A stretch of DNA of 64,000 nt from contig JAIYCE010000084.1 in NCBI GenBank assembly GCA_027488155.1, forward strand, positions 1 to 64,000. Reading direction: 5' to 3'. This document shows positions 8,989 through 18,200 of this stretch, piece after piece. Position 1 is the first letter of the stretch. Each line of letters opens with the position of its first letter. This stretch comes from Hyphomicrobiales bacterium (GTDB taxonomy: Bacteria > Pseudomonadota > Alphaproteobacteria > Rhizobiales > Beijerinckiaceae). A program made the translations under genes and the position numbers. Below the pieces are notes generated by a model. The model was not told where the DNA came from. It searched no databases and saw only the letters and a list, made by a program, of their open reading frames with translations.

Positions 8989-9888
8989 TCAGGCGGCTTT
9001 CGATTCCATCGCGCGGTCGAACGCAGGAAAAAGCTTGGCGCGATCAACCGCAGACAAGGCTTCAAGCGGCGGCAACATATCACCGAAGCCGGGATCATTA
9101 TTCATTTTGCCAACGAGCGCCTTAACCGCAGGAACCACCGGGAAAGCGCAGATCAGGTCGACCATTGCATTCACCCGCGGATCTTCGACGCCCTTGTCAA
9201 CCATTGGCCGGAGCCAAGCGGGCACGAGATTAGCCACGCCGCAAATCGAGCCTTCGCCGCCCTGACGGACGGCGCGTGCAAGCAGACGTTCATCGCCAAC
9301 AAGAATGGCGAGATCGGATGCATGGTCCTTAAGAAAACGCTCCGTGGTCGGCCAATCGCAGGACGAATCTTTCACGCCTGCAATCACGCCAGGAAACGCC
9401 TTCTTTAAGCGGCCGACGAGATCCGAGGAGAGCGAGACCGCCGTTACCGATGGAATGTGATAGAGAATAATCGGGAGACAATCGGGCCCGAGCGCTTCGA
9501 TGAAGCGCGAGAACCAAGCATAAAGCCCCTCGTCGCTGACGCCTTTGAAATAGAATGGCGGGCAGACCATCTGGTAGCGGCAGCCATGCTCAATCCCCAT
9601 GCGGGCCTGATCGAGTGCCTCGCCCATCGCCGATGCGGCAATGCCAAGATTAATCTGCTGACCTGCAATACCGACGCCGCGCAGTGCACCAAGCATGGCA
9701 GCCCGCTGTGGCAGGGAGAGTGCCGCCCCCTCCCCCGTGGTCCCGAAGGCGGTCACTGTCTGACAACCGTTCTCCAGCGTCCAGCGTGCGTGACGGGCAA
9801 AGCGGGCGAGATCTGGTTCGCCATGGCCGTCGATAGGGGTCGTTAGGGCGCAGGACAGGCCGAAGCGCTCACGTTTTGTGGCAGACAA
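8989..9888 (-). CDS. Dihydrodipicolinate synthase family aldolase/lyase
   Basis: This 299-residue protein has the TIM-barrel DapA family pattern: FGTTGEGAALSL near residues 48-59, the YHIPS substrate tyrosine region and the Schiff-base lysine in GVKDSS (about residue 170). Because it sits with a GntR regulator and catabolic enzymes and not with lysine genes, it more likely acts as a 2-oxoacid aldolase or dehydratase (KDG aldolase, N-acetylneuraminate lyase or ketoglutarate-semialdehyde dehydratase type) than in lysine synthesis. It is the first gene after the palindromic operator candidate and is followed immediately by the regulator. Confidence 0.85.
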   Translation of the reverse strand: MSATKRERFGLSCALTTPIDGHGEPDLARFARHARWTLENGCQTVTAFGTTGEGAALSLPQRAAMLGALRGVGIAGQQINLGIAASAMGEALDQARMGIEHGCRYQMVCPPFYFKGVSDEGLYAWFSRFIEALGPDCLPIILYHIPSVTAVSLSSDLVGRLKKAFPGVIAGVKDSSCDWPTTERFLKDHASDLAILVGDERLLARAVRQGGEGSICGVANLVPAWLRPMVDKGVEDPRVNAMVDLICAFPVVPAVKALVGKMNNDPGFGDMLPPLEALSAVDRAKLFPAFDRAMESKAA

Positions 9889-9922
9889 GGATCACCTATG
9901 GCGTTAGCTGAAGTACATTTCG

Positions 9923-9936
9923 ACTAACATGTTAGT
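9923..9936. promoter_or_regulatory. Perfect 14-bp palindrome, candidate GntR operator
   Basis: The sequence ACTAACATGTTAGT is its own reverse complement. It lies 35-48 bases upstream of the start of the DapA-like gene, which is followed by the GntR/FCD regulator gene. FCD regulators commonly bind short palindromes of this size at their own operons. I saw no second copy in the other gaps of the cluster. Confidence 0.55.
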
Positions 9937-9976
9937 GATCTTATCGGTGTGTGCAAGTTGCCCGAGGCGGCAGTCC

Positions 9977-10414
9977 TTAGGCCACGAGCGCCGCAATGCG
10001 GGCAACGCCAAAGACATAGCCCTGCGTCCCGCACCCGGCGATTACGCCATCCGCCCGCAAGGAAACGTAGGAGTGATGGCGGAAAGCCTCGCGCTTGTGG
10101 ACGTTCGAAATGTGCACCTCGATCACCGGCCCATCAAAGGTGTTGAGCGCATCGAAAATGGCGACCGAAGTGTGCGTGAAAGCGCCGGGATTGATAACTA
10201 TTCCCGCTCCTTTTTCGCGCGCCTCGTGAATCCAATCGATCAGCTCATATTCGCGATTGGATTGGTGATAGCGAATATCAAAACCATGTTTATGCGCTTC
10301 GGCAACGCACATCGCCTTCACATCGTCCATGGTTTCGTGGCCATAGATTTCAGGTTGGCGCTTGCCAAGGAGATTGAGATTAGGGCCGTTCAGAACAAAA
10401 ATCGTTTTTGACAT
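9977..10414 (-). CDS. aroQ: Type II 3-dehydroquinate dehydratase
   Basis: This 145-residue protein is a full-length type II dehydroquinase, which converts 3-dehydroquinate to 3-dehydroshikimate in the cytoplasm. It shows the [17 protein letters not shown] start with the catalytic tyrosine, [11 protein letters not shown], the [18 protein letters not shown] block with the catalytic histidine, and GCGTQGY. It is located within a catabolic cluster and not with other shikimate genes, so it may serve quinate/shikimate breakdown. The start is set at the second Met ([11 protein letters not shown]), the usual N-terminus. Confidence 0.93.
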   Translation of the reverse strand: MSKTIFVLNGPNLNLLGKRQPEIYGHETMDDVKAMCVAEAHKHGFDIRYHQSNREYELIDWIHEAREKGAGIVINPGAFTHTSVAIFDALNTFDGPVIEVHISNVHKREAFRHHSYVSLRADGVIAGCGTQGYVFGVARIAALVA

Positions 10415-10449
10415 GGTCATCTACCGCTAAGGAAAAGGGATCGTGACAT

Positions 10450-11352
10450 TCAGCGCTCGGGAAGCGAACGCTCGCCACCATCCGACAGATTGGCGAGGAT
10501 TGTCGGCAAAACCGACATGAATTGACGGGAATGGCCGAGCCGGTTTGGGAGCGCATACAGTTGCGAGGCTGCTTCGGCCATGATGGTGACGAGATCGGAT
10601 TGGCCTGCAAGTTTGCGATAGTATTTCAGGTCCTTGTACGCGATGCTCATCATGCCCTGCATGTGGGAATCATCACCCTCGAGAACCCACGGCATGAAGC
10701 GTTGGAACATCACGCCGTTGCCGCCACTGGTGTCGACGACTTTCTTGAATGTTGGCAGATCAACGCCTAGGCGCAACGCCGCAGCAATGCCCTCCCCCAC
10801 TACAGCGCTGGTGCAAATCGCGAGGAAATTATTGAGGAGCTTCATCGTGTGAGCGGAACCTAAATCACCGGTTTCAACGATGGCATCAGCAAAACACTGA
10901 ATCGCAGGCATCACACGCGCGACGCTCTCCTTGCTGCCGCCGACAAAAGCACTCAACTTGCCAAGCTCAGCTTCCTTAGGTGTGCGGCCCAAGGGGCAAT
11001 CGACCATGTCGGCTCCTTTAGCGCGCAAATCATCGCCGATACGGCGCGTTGAATCCGGGTCCGATGTGGTTGAATCGACAAGAATGAAACCAGGGCGCGC
11101 CGCTTCAAGCACGCCATCCTTGCCGTAGACGGCATCCTCTACCTGCACAGTCGATGGCAGGCACATGAACATCACGTCGCATTGCCGGGCGAGATCGGCC
11201 GGGCTCTTCGCCTCTGTGGCACCAATGGCCAGCAAATCTTCGACAGGGTTACGGTTGCGATTGCCGAGAATGACCAGTTCATGACCTTTGAGGCGAATGT
11301 TCTTAGCAGCGCCATGCCCCATGTAGCCGACGCCCATATATCCAATACGCAT
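10450..11352 (-). CDS. NAD(P)-dependent beta-hydroxyacid dehydrogenase (3-hydroxyisobutyrate dehydrogenase family)
   Basis: This 300-residue protein has an N-terminal Rossmann motif (GYMGVGYMGHGAAKN), the substrate-binding DCPLGRTPKEAELGKL block and the catalytic-lysine region MKLLNNFLAI (about residue 170). Members oxidise 3-hydroxyacids (hydroxyisobutyrate, tartronate semialdehyde, 2-hydroxymethylglutarate) to semialdehydes. It is the first gene of the minus-strand catabolic cluster and lies 35 bases upstream of aroQ. The exact substrate is not predictable, but with a DapA-like lyase and TPP decarboxylase nearby a 2-oxoacid/3-hydroxyacid route is plausible. Confidence 0.86.
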   Translation of the reverse strand: MRIGYMGVGYMGHGAAKNIRLKGHELVILGNRNRNPVEDLLAIGATEAKSPADLARQCDVMFMCLPSTVQVEDAVYGKDGVLEAARPGFILVDSTTSDPDSTRRIGDDLRAKGADMVDCPLGRTPKEAELGKLSAFVGGSKESVARVMPAIQCFADAIVETGDLGSAHTMKLLNNFLAICTSAVVGEGIAAALRLGVDLPTFKKVVDTSGGNGVMFQRFMPWVLEGDDSHMQGMMSIAYKDLKYYRKLAGQSDLVTIMAEAASQLYALPNRLGHSRQFMSVLPTILANLSDGGERSLPER

Positions 11353-11432
11353 GTCTTCTATCCTCGCCCTCTGCGCGTGTGAGCCGCGCTTCGGGTGAGA
11401 TTAGGCAATCGGGGCGGCGACGTATAGCCCGA

Positions 11433-12674
11433 TCAGCGCTGGGCCGCGGCACCCAGCTCATAGCGGCTGCCCTGAACCGTCACATCAAGAGCATCGCCCG
11501 GAACAAGAACGGTCTCAGCCTGAGCCTCGAAAGATTCAGCCTTCTCCGGCCCCTGCCTGTGCAACATCACCTTCACGATAAGACCTGAAGACCCCGGCAA
11601 GCGCATGCCAGAAATGGCAAGCTTTTCCTGAGCGCCTTCGAGGCGAGCCTTGTCACCGGCAAGCTTCAACTGCGCATCCTTCAAATCTTTGAGGAGCTCG
11701 CTTCGGCGGGCGTGGTCGAGCCGCTCAAGCTCCCGCTGATATTCGCCGCGCTTTCGAATCGTGTCGAGCAATTGTGCTTCTGTTTGGAGTTTACGAGTCG
11801 ATGATAAAAGGACATTCCGGCGTGCATCGGTTACGCGCTGGCTTGTCAGGCTGCCCTTGCCGTAAAGATCGTTGACACGTTGAAAATCGGCAATGTCTTC
11901 CTGCATTCCCTCGTCCTCTTTTTTCTGCTGCTCTGTGAGGACGTTGACCTGAGTATTGGCCTGTTCGACTGCCCTTTCATAAAAGCTCCGCTGTGCCGCA
12001 TACTCGCCGCTGCGACGCTCTCGCAACTGCGTTTCGGTTTCGACCATTTGGTTCAACACGGATTGAGAAACCGGCGCATTCGCCAATACCGTCTGATCAA
12101 GTTCGCGCTCTTGACCCAATTCGTTCTCAATACGCCAAATCTGCGTGAGACCGGCAAACATGTTGATCCACGCGTTGATGTATTCATTCTTCGCATTCGC
12201 TGGGTCGAATGGCGCTAAAAGCCCACGCATGGCTTGCCCCGGTGCACCCCCAGCTGACGCAATGGCCTGCCGTACTGTCATGCTGGGGCGATAAACAATC
12301 TCGCCAGGCTTGCCGACATCGCCAGCAACAAAAACAGGGCGATACTCGACGATGCTAACAGAAATTCCGTCGCGCTCGAAGAAGCGCGTCTCCTCACGCC
12401 CATCCGGCAGGCGCACACGCCAGACACGCGCTTCGAAAGCCCCCTGAACGCTAAGCCGCAGCTCGGTGAGTGTAAGTCCTTGAGCGGGCAAGGTACCCAC
12501 CAAAGGCAACGAGAGAGAGCCATCCATCTGGATGGGCAGACGCTGCTTCAACTCGGCATAATTGGCGATACCAATTTCGACGACATCACCAGGTTGCAGC
12601 CGATATTCGTCAGCACGGAGTGGCGTGAAAAAATGTACAGACAACGCCAATACTAAAATCACTACGCGTTTCAT
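11433..12674 (-). CDS. Polysaccharide biosynthesis/export protein (Wza-type, periplasmic)
   Basis: This 413-residue protein has a signal peptide (cleavage near residue 22, before DEYRLQPGD) and the polysaccharide-export domain: YRLQPGDVVEIGI, PLVGTLPAQGLTL and the SLBB-like VFVAGDVGKPGEIVYRPSMTVRQAIASAGG. A long charged alpha-helical region follows (about 195-360), probably a coiled coil. No lipobox is visible. The start at 12674 has a strong AGGGAG site; the longer frame is less likely. No glycosyltransferase or Wzc-type gene is adjacent, so it is an orphan export component here. Confidence 0.82.
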   Translation of the reverse strand: MKRVVILVLALSVHFFTPLRADEYRLQPGDVVEIGIANYAELKQRLPIQMDGSLSLPLVGTLPAQGLTLTELRLSVQGAFEARVWRVRLPDGREETRFFERDGISVSIVEYRPVFVAGDVGKPGEIVYRPSMTVRQAIASAGGAPGQAMRGLLAPFDPANAKNEYINAWINMFAGLTQIWRIENELGQERELDQTVLANAPVSQSVLNQMVETETQLRERRSGEYAAQRSFYERAVEQANTQVNVLTEQQKKEDEGMQEDIADFQRVNDLYGKGSLTSQRVTDARRNVLLSSTRKLQTEAQLLDTIRKRGEYQRELERLDHARRSELLKDLKDAQLKLAGDKARLEGAQEKLAISGMRLPGSSGLIVKVMLHRQGPEKAESFEAQAETVLVPGDALDVTVQGSRYELGAAAQR

Positions 12675-12731
12675 CACTCTCCCTTTCAGAAAAAGGCGAG
12701 CTTGAGTTACGCACAAATGCGACGAAGGTTC

Positions 12732-13322
12732 CTACAGCGCCGGTGAAGCCGGTTGCGCCGGTACGCGACGGTCTTCGCCTACGCGTCGTTCCGGGCGCTC
12801 ATAATTCTCGCGGCCAAGTTTAGAAACCAAAGTCGAAAGATCGATGAATTCGTCGCATTGACGGCGCAATTCATCAGCAACCATGGGTGGTTGAGAGACA
12901 AGTGTGGAGACGATCGTCACACAGACACCACGCCGCTGCAGGGCCTCAACCAATGTACGAAAATCACCATCGCCGGAGAAAATCACAGCACGGTCGATAT
13001 GCGTTGCCAATTCAAGTGCATCGATCGCAAGTTCAAGATCCATATTGCCCTTAAGCTTACGGCGTCCTGTTGCGTCGATAAATTCCTTCGCTGGCTTGGT
13101 AACAACACGATAGCCGTTATAGTCAAGCCAGTCGACCAAAGGGCGAAGAGAAGAGAATTCCTGATCCTCAAGGATGGCGGTGTAGTAAAACGCGCGGATT
13201 AAACGGCCGCGACTGGCGAACTCTTTCAAAAGGCGTCTATAATCGACCTCGAACGCGAGTGCCTTGGCCGTTGCGTAGAGATTTGAGCCATCGATAAAGA
13301 GCGCAATTCTTTCAGTCGTCAT
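12732..13322 (-). CDS. NYN domain (LabA/DUF88) PIN-like nuclease family protein
   Basis: This 196-residue protein carries the NYN fold: ERIALFIDGSNLYATAKAL with the first acidic residue, KGNMDLELAIDAL in the middle and VIFSGDGDFRTLVEAL with the last acidic pair. This set of Asp residues forms a metal-dependent RNase-type site in the PIN/NYN superfamily. Alphaproteobacteria usually carry one such LabA-like protein of this length. A longer reading to 13451 exists; I chose the ATG at 13322 because the homologous block begins immediately after it and a GGGATAA site precedes it. Confidence 0.84.
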   Translation of the reverse strand: MTTERIALFIDGSNLYATAKALAFEVDYRRLLKEFASRGRLIRAFYYTAILEDQEFSSLRPLVDWLDYNGYRVVTKPAKEFIDATGRRKLKGNMDLELAIDALELATHIDRAVIFSGDGDFRTLVEALQRRGVCVTIVSTLVSQPPMVADELRRQCDEFIDLSTLVSKLGRENYERPERRVGEDRRVPAQPASPAL

Positions 13323-13580
13323 GAGATTATCCCAAAATGCTTTTTGCAATAGATTCATATTAAGCGGCAAAAGGTTAATGGACAAATGATTCTTCATGGG
13401 CAATTCGCGCCTTTGTAGAAGTATTTGCATTATTACTACTACAGGTTGCAATCGTCGGGCGGGTCAGCCATAGCCCGAAGCGCCGTCGGGCCGATGAATA
13501 CATGAGGTCTTAGAAGTTGCGTCCTCGTAGAAGGCTTGATCAGATAACGGTCTATGTTGAACAGGTGGAGAGAACAGGCC

Positions 13581-14369
13581 ATGCCCGAGATCCATCAGGA
13601 GACCAGTCGGGAACCACTGCCGGGGTTGCCCTCCATTCGCACCATTCGTGCCAATGACATTGTCGATTCACTCGCAAAAGGGTTGCGCGATTTCCAAGCC
13701 TATCCGGCTTATGGACTTTTCTTTGGCGGAATCTATACGCTGGGCGGTCTCTTGAGTCTTGCAGCCGCTCTTGTCTGGGACTTGGCCTATCTCGTCTATC
13801 CTTTGGCTGCCGGTTTTGTTTTGATCGGGCCTTTTGTTGCTGTCGGACTTTACGAAATCAGCCGCCGCCATGAACGTAACGAGCCTATCAACTGGCGCGC
13901 CATTCTTGGGGTCGTCTTTGCTCAGAGCGGCAAAGAAATTTCCTGGATGGCGTTTGTCACGCTCTTCATATTCATGGTGTGGATGTATCAGGTTCGACTC
14001 CTGATCGCCCTGTTCTTTGGATTGCACGGATTGCCCTCGGGAGACTTCCCGGCAATCTTGTTCAGCACGCCCGAAGGGCTTGCGTTTCTCGCTGTCGGCC
14101 ATGCCATTGGAGCAGTACTCGCCGTCCTCGTTTTTTCAATTACTGTTGTCTCATTTCCACTGTTGCTGGATCGGCCCATCGATGTAGTAACCGCCATGAT
14201 CACCAGTGTGAAATCGGTCGTGAATAATCCCATACCGATGATCGGCTGGGCGCTGGTAGTGACGCTGCTGATCGTGGTGGCATCCTTGCCTGCTTTTCTC
14301 GGCTTTCTCGTCGTCCTTCCGGTCCTCGGGCATACGACTTGGCATCTTTATCGCAAGATCGTTGTTTGA
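13581..14369 (+). CDS. DUF2189 family integral membrane protein
   Basis: This 262-residue protein has about six hydrophobic segments and the DUF2189 layout: a soluble N-terminus with IRANDIVDSLAKGLRDFQAYPAYGLFFGGIY, then paired helices, FPLLLDRPIDVVTAM in the middle and a C-terminal GHTTWHLYRK. The function of the family is unknown; members sit in the inner membrane and are often near respiratory genes. The ATG at 13581 is preferred over an ATG 27 bases upstream because a GGAGAG site lies at the right distance. It is transcribed divergently from the NYN gene. Confidence 0.82.
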   Translation: MPEIHQETSREPLPGLPSIRTIRANDIVDSLAKGLRDFQAYPAYGLFFGGIYTLGGLLSLAAALVWDLAYLVYPLAAGFVLIGPFVAVGLYEISRRHERNEPINWRAILGVVFAQSGKEISWMAFVTLFIFMVWMYQVRLLIALFFGLHGLPSGDFPAILFSTPEGLAFLAVGHAIGAVLAVLVFSITVVSFPLLLDRPIDVVTAMITSVKSVVNNPIPMIGWALVVTLLIVVASLPAFLGFLVVLPVLGHTTWHLYRKIVV

Positions 14370-14728
14370 TGCGACATCAAGATGATCGGGCCAGATCGCC
14401 TGCCATTCAGAAGGGTAATCCATGAGTGGATAATGCGCGGCTCAAACATGACCGTATACGAAGCGTCGTCATGAACAGCATTTTGTACATGACCTGGTAT
14501 CAATCACCGCTCCGCAAGGCTGAGCCACTTAAACTACAGTGATCCATTTGAGACAAAGCCAATCGACGATGTCTTATTCCTCGTCCATTCATCAGGGTGT
14601 CATCGGATCAAAAACGATTTTCTGAAGATTATTGTTTCATAACGTAAATTGTTCGATGTCAGAGAAAAACCGCCACACCTTGGTGTGGCGGTCAACGCAT
14701 TGGCGACAGTACAGTTTGGTTCTCGCTT
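14370..14728. other. Intergenic region between convergent genes
   Basis: About 360 bases with no supportable gene. It separates the DUF2189 gene from the convergent choloylglycine-hydrolase-like gene. A clear intrinsic terminator for the latter lies at its right side; the rest holds nothing recognisable. Confidence 0.4.
14669..14692 (-). terminator. Intrinsic terminator of the choloylglycine-hydrolase-like gene
   Basis: An 11-bp perfect stem (ACCGCCACACC with GGTGTGGCGGT) closes on a 2-base loop and is followed on the minus strand by TTTTT. It lies 37 bases beyond the stop of the gene at 14729-15838. Confidence 0.8.
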
Positions 14729-15838
14729 TTACTTAGACACGTCGAGAACGTTGAGCTTCTGATCGAGCGGAATAAAGCGGATCGTCTTGGCTTCTAGGTC
14801 AACCGATCGCAGAGAAATCTGGCGTACCTGCTGATCGTCATAGGTCCGGATTTGATAGAGTCCATTTTTCAAATCAGCAACGCTGGCCCACTCGGTGATT
14901 TCATAACCAGCAATACCACCCCCGGCATTACCGCCTGCAGACGTACGCACTGCGCCCGGCGGAATATCAAACTGGTTGAGAAAATGCCAAGAAATGCCCA
15001 TCGCTTCTTTTGCATCTTTCATTTTCGGGGCATTGGCGACAAGGAAGGCGGCACGCAAAAAGCGCGTTGCCGCCGATAGATCGCCAGGCAGACCGTTCAT
15101 CCCCGTCCCGCTTGACCAAGGCGTGTAAGCCTTTCCGTTAATCGCAAAATTCGCTCCGGGATTGGCCGTGACGTTTGCATACTGCGCGAGGTTAGCCAGA
15201 TGCCAGCCAATCGCTGGCGCATTCGTCATGACGGTTGTTGGATTATCAGTGATCTGCAACTGGCCACCGACATACTCAATCACGATACTCTTGCCTGAAG
15301 CGTCATGCACAGTCGCATGGATCGGCACAGCCATTTTGAATGTAGTTTGCGGCGCACGATTGACCTTAATCTTCGGAAGGCCCGATTTGACTTCGTCAAC
15401 CGAGGAGAACTGGGTCAAAATGTAAGTTGCAAGCTCGTAGGAGGCGATGGATTGAGCCGCATCCGCTGGGCCAACATCCTGAAACTCTGCAAGGCCTGGA
15501 AAGAAGAGAAGACCTGCATAAAGGCCTTTCTCATTGATGCCGTCGACAATGATTGGAAGCCCTAGGCCATTGGCACCCGTCACACCATACTTTGTCGTGT
15601 AGGCGAGGCCTGTTCCGGCATTTCCATCCGGCCCAACCGCTTTGATCGCCAAATTACGGGGGATGACGATGAGTTGCGAATTGAGTGGCAACGCGAATTC
15701 TAGGGTGCGACCCGTGACCACTTCATCATTCGTGGCCTTTAGAAGGAAGGATGTGCAAGCTGAAGCTGCGATTGGGTTAATGGCCAGAAACGCAGAGAGC
15801 GCCGTGACGCCGATGAGGCGAAGATATTTGATGATCAT
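14729..15838 (-). CDS. Secreted linear amide C-N hydrolase (choloylglycine hydrolase / penicillin V acylase family)
   Basis: This 369-residue protein has a signal peptide that would be removed before Cys28 (IAASA then CTSFLL), leaving the cysteine as the N-terminal nucleophile, as in Ntn-type bile-salt hydrolases and penicillin V acylases. RTLEFA with the conserved arginine follows, and VMTNAPAIGWHLANL carries the conserved Asn region. It should hydrolyse an amide bond in the periplasm; in Gram-negatives such enzymes can also act on acyl-homoserine lactones. The gene stands alone with its own terminator. Confidence 0.85.
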   Translation of the reverse strand: MIIKYLRLIGVTALSAFLAINPIAASACTSFLLKATNDEVVTGRTLEFALPLNSQLIVIPRNLAIKAVGPDGNAGTGLAYTTKYGVTGANGLGLPIIVDGINEKGLYAGLLFFPGLAEFQDVGPADAAQSIASYELATYILTQFSSVDEVKSGLPKIKVNRAPQTTFKMAVPIHATVHDASGKSIVIEYVGGQLQITDNPTTVMTNAPAIGWHLANLAQYANVTANPGANFAINGKAYTPWSSGTGMNGLPGDLSAATRFLRAAFLVANAPKMKDAKEAMGISWHFLNQFDIPPGAVRTSAGGNAGGGIAGYEITEWASVADLKNGLYQIRTYDDQQVRQISLRSVDLEAKTIRFIPLDQKLNVLDVSK

Positions 15839-15905
15839 AACACCACTCCAAAATAATTCTTCGTCGTTATCCTACTCCATTATGGAGGAAAAGTGTCCAA
15901 GCCCT

Positions 15906-17033
15906 CTATTGACCTATCGTTAATGTGAACGCTTCGTGCACAGCAGATTGGACCGACCCGCCAAGCACGGCGCCGCCGCCGGCGACATAAATCCAATCGC
16001 CGATCGTGACGGCGCCGACTGCATGGCGCGGCGTGGGCATGGGCGCATGCGATTGCCATGTATCGGTTTTGGGATCGTAGCTTTCCATCTGGCCAAAGAC
16101 TTTTTGCTGGCCCGGACGGTTGATGATGCCGCCCTCGCCACCCATGGCGTAGAAACGATCACGATAAACCACAAGCCCATGACCTGAGCGTGCGGTCGGC
16201 ACAGGCGCACGTACCTCCCACGTGTCTTGCTGCGGTAGGTAAACGTGATGCAGATCGGTATTATATTCGAACGTGTTAAAACGCCCGCCGATAATGTGAA
16301 TTCTGCCCTCATACGTCACGCAACCGACATGGTCGCGCGCGCCCGGCAATGCTTTTCGCACCGTCCATTTGTCTGACTTCGGATCGTAAACCTCATGCCA
16401 GCCGACACTGGCGCGCTCTTGCGTGGGTGAGGAAGCGCCACCAATGAGATGAATTTTCCCATCAAGCGCGAGGGCGGCGGCTGCGCCGCGCGGGCGCGGC
16501 AGAGGCGCAATCTCCGACCATTGATTTGTGGCGACATCGTAGACGTAGGCGTGCGTATCGGGATTACGGTTCTGTTCTATAAATCCACCGAGCGCATAAA
16601 TCTTTCCGTCGAGGGCGACGACGGCGACGTGATTGGCACCGCGTGGCAACGCAGCTGCAATAAACCATTCATCGCGTGTCGGGTCGTAGACATGATGATA
16701 GCCGCGATCGACACGCCCCTCGCCATAGCCACCGATGACGTGAAGCTTGCCTGCCCACTCGGTCGCCCACGCCATCTCACTGCGTGGAATCGGAAGTGCG
16801 GCGCGGGTAACCCAGCGGCCCTGCGGACCCTTGGGAGCGGGGCTATCGATAACGCGCTGCGCCTCTTGATCGGGCGTGAGGTGATGCGGCACTCCGCCTT
16901 GCAATTTAGCATAAGGCTCGGGCGATGGCGTGGCAGGCGTGAGTTGAACCCCATGCCCGGCATGAGACTGGGCCCAGACAGGTGCTGCTGCCACAGAGGC
17001 TATAGCGGACGTCAGAAAACGGCGGCGATGCAT
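15906..17033 (-). CDS. Tat-exported Kelch-repeat protein
   Basis: This 375-residue protein begins with a twin-arginine signal (RRRFLTSAIASV, cleavage after VWA). Five or more Kelch repeats follow, each with a GG pair and a later W (for example LHVIGGYGEG, IYALGGFIEQ, IHLIGGASSP, IHIIGGRFNT, FYAMGGEGG, IYVAGGGAV), forming a beta-propeller. Export by Tat suggests folding before transport. Its ligand is unknown. The start is set at the ATG of the twin-arginine signal; an upstream GTG/ATG adds six residues. It is divergent from the TctC-type gene. Confidence 0.82.
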   Translation of the reverse strand: MHRRRFLTSAIASVAAAPVWAQSHAGHGVQLTPATPSPEPYAKLQGGVPHHLTPDQEAQRVIDSPAPKGPQGRWVTRAALPIPRSEMAWATEWAGKLHVIGGYGEGRVDRGYHHVYDPTRDEWFIAAALPRGANHVAVVALDGKIYALGGFIEQNRNPDTHAYVYDVATNQWSEIAPLPRPRGAAAALALDGKIHLIGGASSPTQERASVGWHEVYDPKSDKWTVRKALPGARDHVGCVTYEGRIHIIGGRFNTFEYNTDLHHVYLPQQDTWEVRAPVPTARSGHGLVVYRDRFYAMGGEGGIINRPGQQKVFGQMESYDPKTDTWQSHAPMPTPRHAVGAVTIGDWIYVAGGGAVLGGSVQSAVHEAFTLTIGQ

Positions 17034-17186
17034 GGGGAAGCTTCCTCTCATCCTTTCAACCAGATTGGCACGCCATGCGATGGGAGGCCACCTGCCCGTT
17101 AAGCTGTAGCGGTTGCAGGGTGAGAGGCGATCGGGTTTGATCCTGCAAGCACAGCCCGCAGTGGCCGTGGCCGATGAGGATCTTCC

Positions 17187-18176
17187 ATGAACCGTTTTGC
17201 TTCACTGATTGTTGGAATAGCTGTCGCGGCTACCGCCGGATCATCCGCGCTGGCACAGACGGTAGCGCCCGTCTGGGCACCCACCAAGCCTATCCGCATA
17301 ATCGTGGCCTATCCGGCCGGAGGGCCTACCGATGTGATTGCTCGCTTCGTGGCGCAGGATCTTTCAGCGTCGCTGGGACAGCAAGTGATCGTCGAGAATA
17401 TCGCAGGTGCCGCAGGCGCGCTCGGTACCCGACAGGTGGCCAAAGCCGAAGCTGATGGCCACACCATTACCTTTGGCAACAATCAGACGCATGGCAACAA
17501 CATGTTCATGCTCAAAGACCCCGGCTATGACGCCGTGAAGGACTTCACGCCGCTTGCCGGAAGCGGCGCGTTCGAGCACGTGTTCGTGGTGCGCAACACA
17601 TTACCGGTGCAATCGATCAACGATGTTATCAAAATGGCCAAGGATAAGCCCGGCACATTGAATTATGGATCGACAGGTATCGGCTCCGGTTCGCATCTGT
17701 CCACGGAATTGTTCATGGCGAAGACCGGCACGCAGATGACGCATGTGCCCTATCGCGGCGCAGCTCCTTTGGTGCAAGATCTGATCGGTGGGCAGATTGA
17801 TGTCGCCAATTCGACGCTGCCAAGCGTGATCGAACAAATCAAGGCTGGTCAGGTTCGCGCCGTGGCGATCGGTAGCCCGCAACGCAACCCAAAACTACCG
17901 GACGTTCCCACCCTGCGCGAGCAAGGCATCTCCGGTGCCGATGCGAATTCATGGACGGCATTCTTCGCCCCAGCAGCTACGCCCAAACCTGCCGTCGACC
18001 GGCTTTCCAGCGAAATCATGAAGAGCTTGAAGAAACCGGAAACGGTAGCCGCGCTCGACAAGATGGGTTTCACCATCGATCTGCGTACACCCGATCAGTT
18101 CCGCCCTTACCAAGTCGAAGAAATTCAGGTCTGGACGAATGTCGCGAAACAGGCGGGCATCAAGCCGGGCGAGTGA
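17187..18176 (+). CDS. Tripartite tricarboxylate transporter substrate-binding protein (TctC/Bug family)
   Basis: This 329-residue periplasmic protein has a signal peptide (cleavage near SALA-Q) and the Bug-family pattern: KPIRIIVAYPAGGPTDVIAR, VENIAGAAGALGTRQVAKAEADGHT, MTHVPYRGAAPLVQDLIGGQ and a C-terminal KQAGIKPGE. These proteins bind carboxylates or amides for TctAB transporters. No membrane TctA/TctB genes are near, which is common for this expanded family in Proteobacteria. It ends before a strong bidirectional terminator. Confidence 0.9.
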   Translation: MNRFASLIVGIAVAATAGSSALAQTVAPVWAPTKPIRIIVAYPAGGPTDVIARFVAQDLSASLGQQVIVENIAGAAGALGTRQVAKAEADGHTITFGNNQTHGNNMFMLKDPGYDAVKDFTPLAGSGAFEHVFVVRNTLPVQSINDVIKMAKDKPGTLNYGSTGIGSGSHLSTELFMAKTGTQMTHVPYRGAAPLVQDLIGGQIDVANSTLPSVIEQIKAGQVRAVAIGSPQRNPKLPDVPTLREQGISGADANSWTAFFAPAATPKPAVDRLSSEIMKSLKKPETVAALDKMGFTIDLRTPDQFRPYQVEEIQVWTNVAKQAGIKPGE

Positions 18177-18200
18177 ACATTGCTCTCGCATATCTAACAG

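Noticed and set aside
12698-12735. Possible EcfG promoter upstream of the polysaccharide export gene (GGAAC, 16 bases, CGTA on the minus strand)
   Set aside because: The -10 element reads CGTA, not CGTT, and the gene has no other link to the stress locus.
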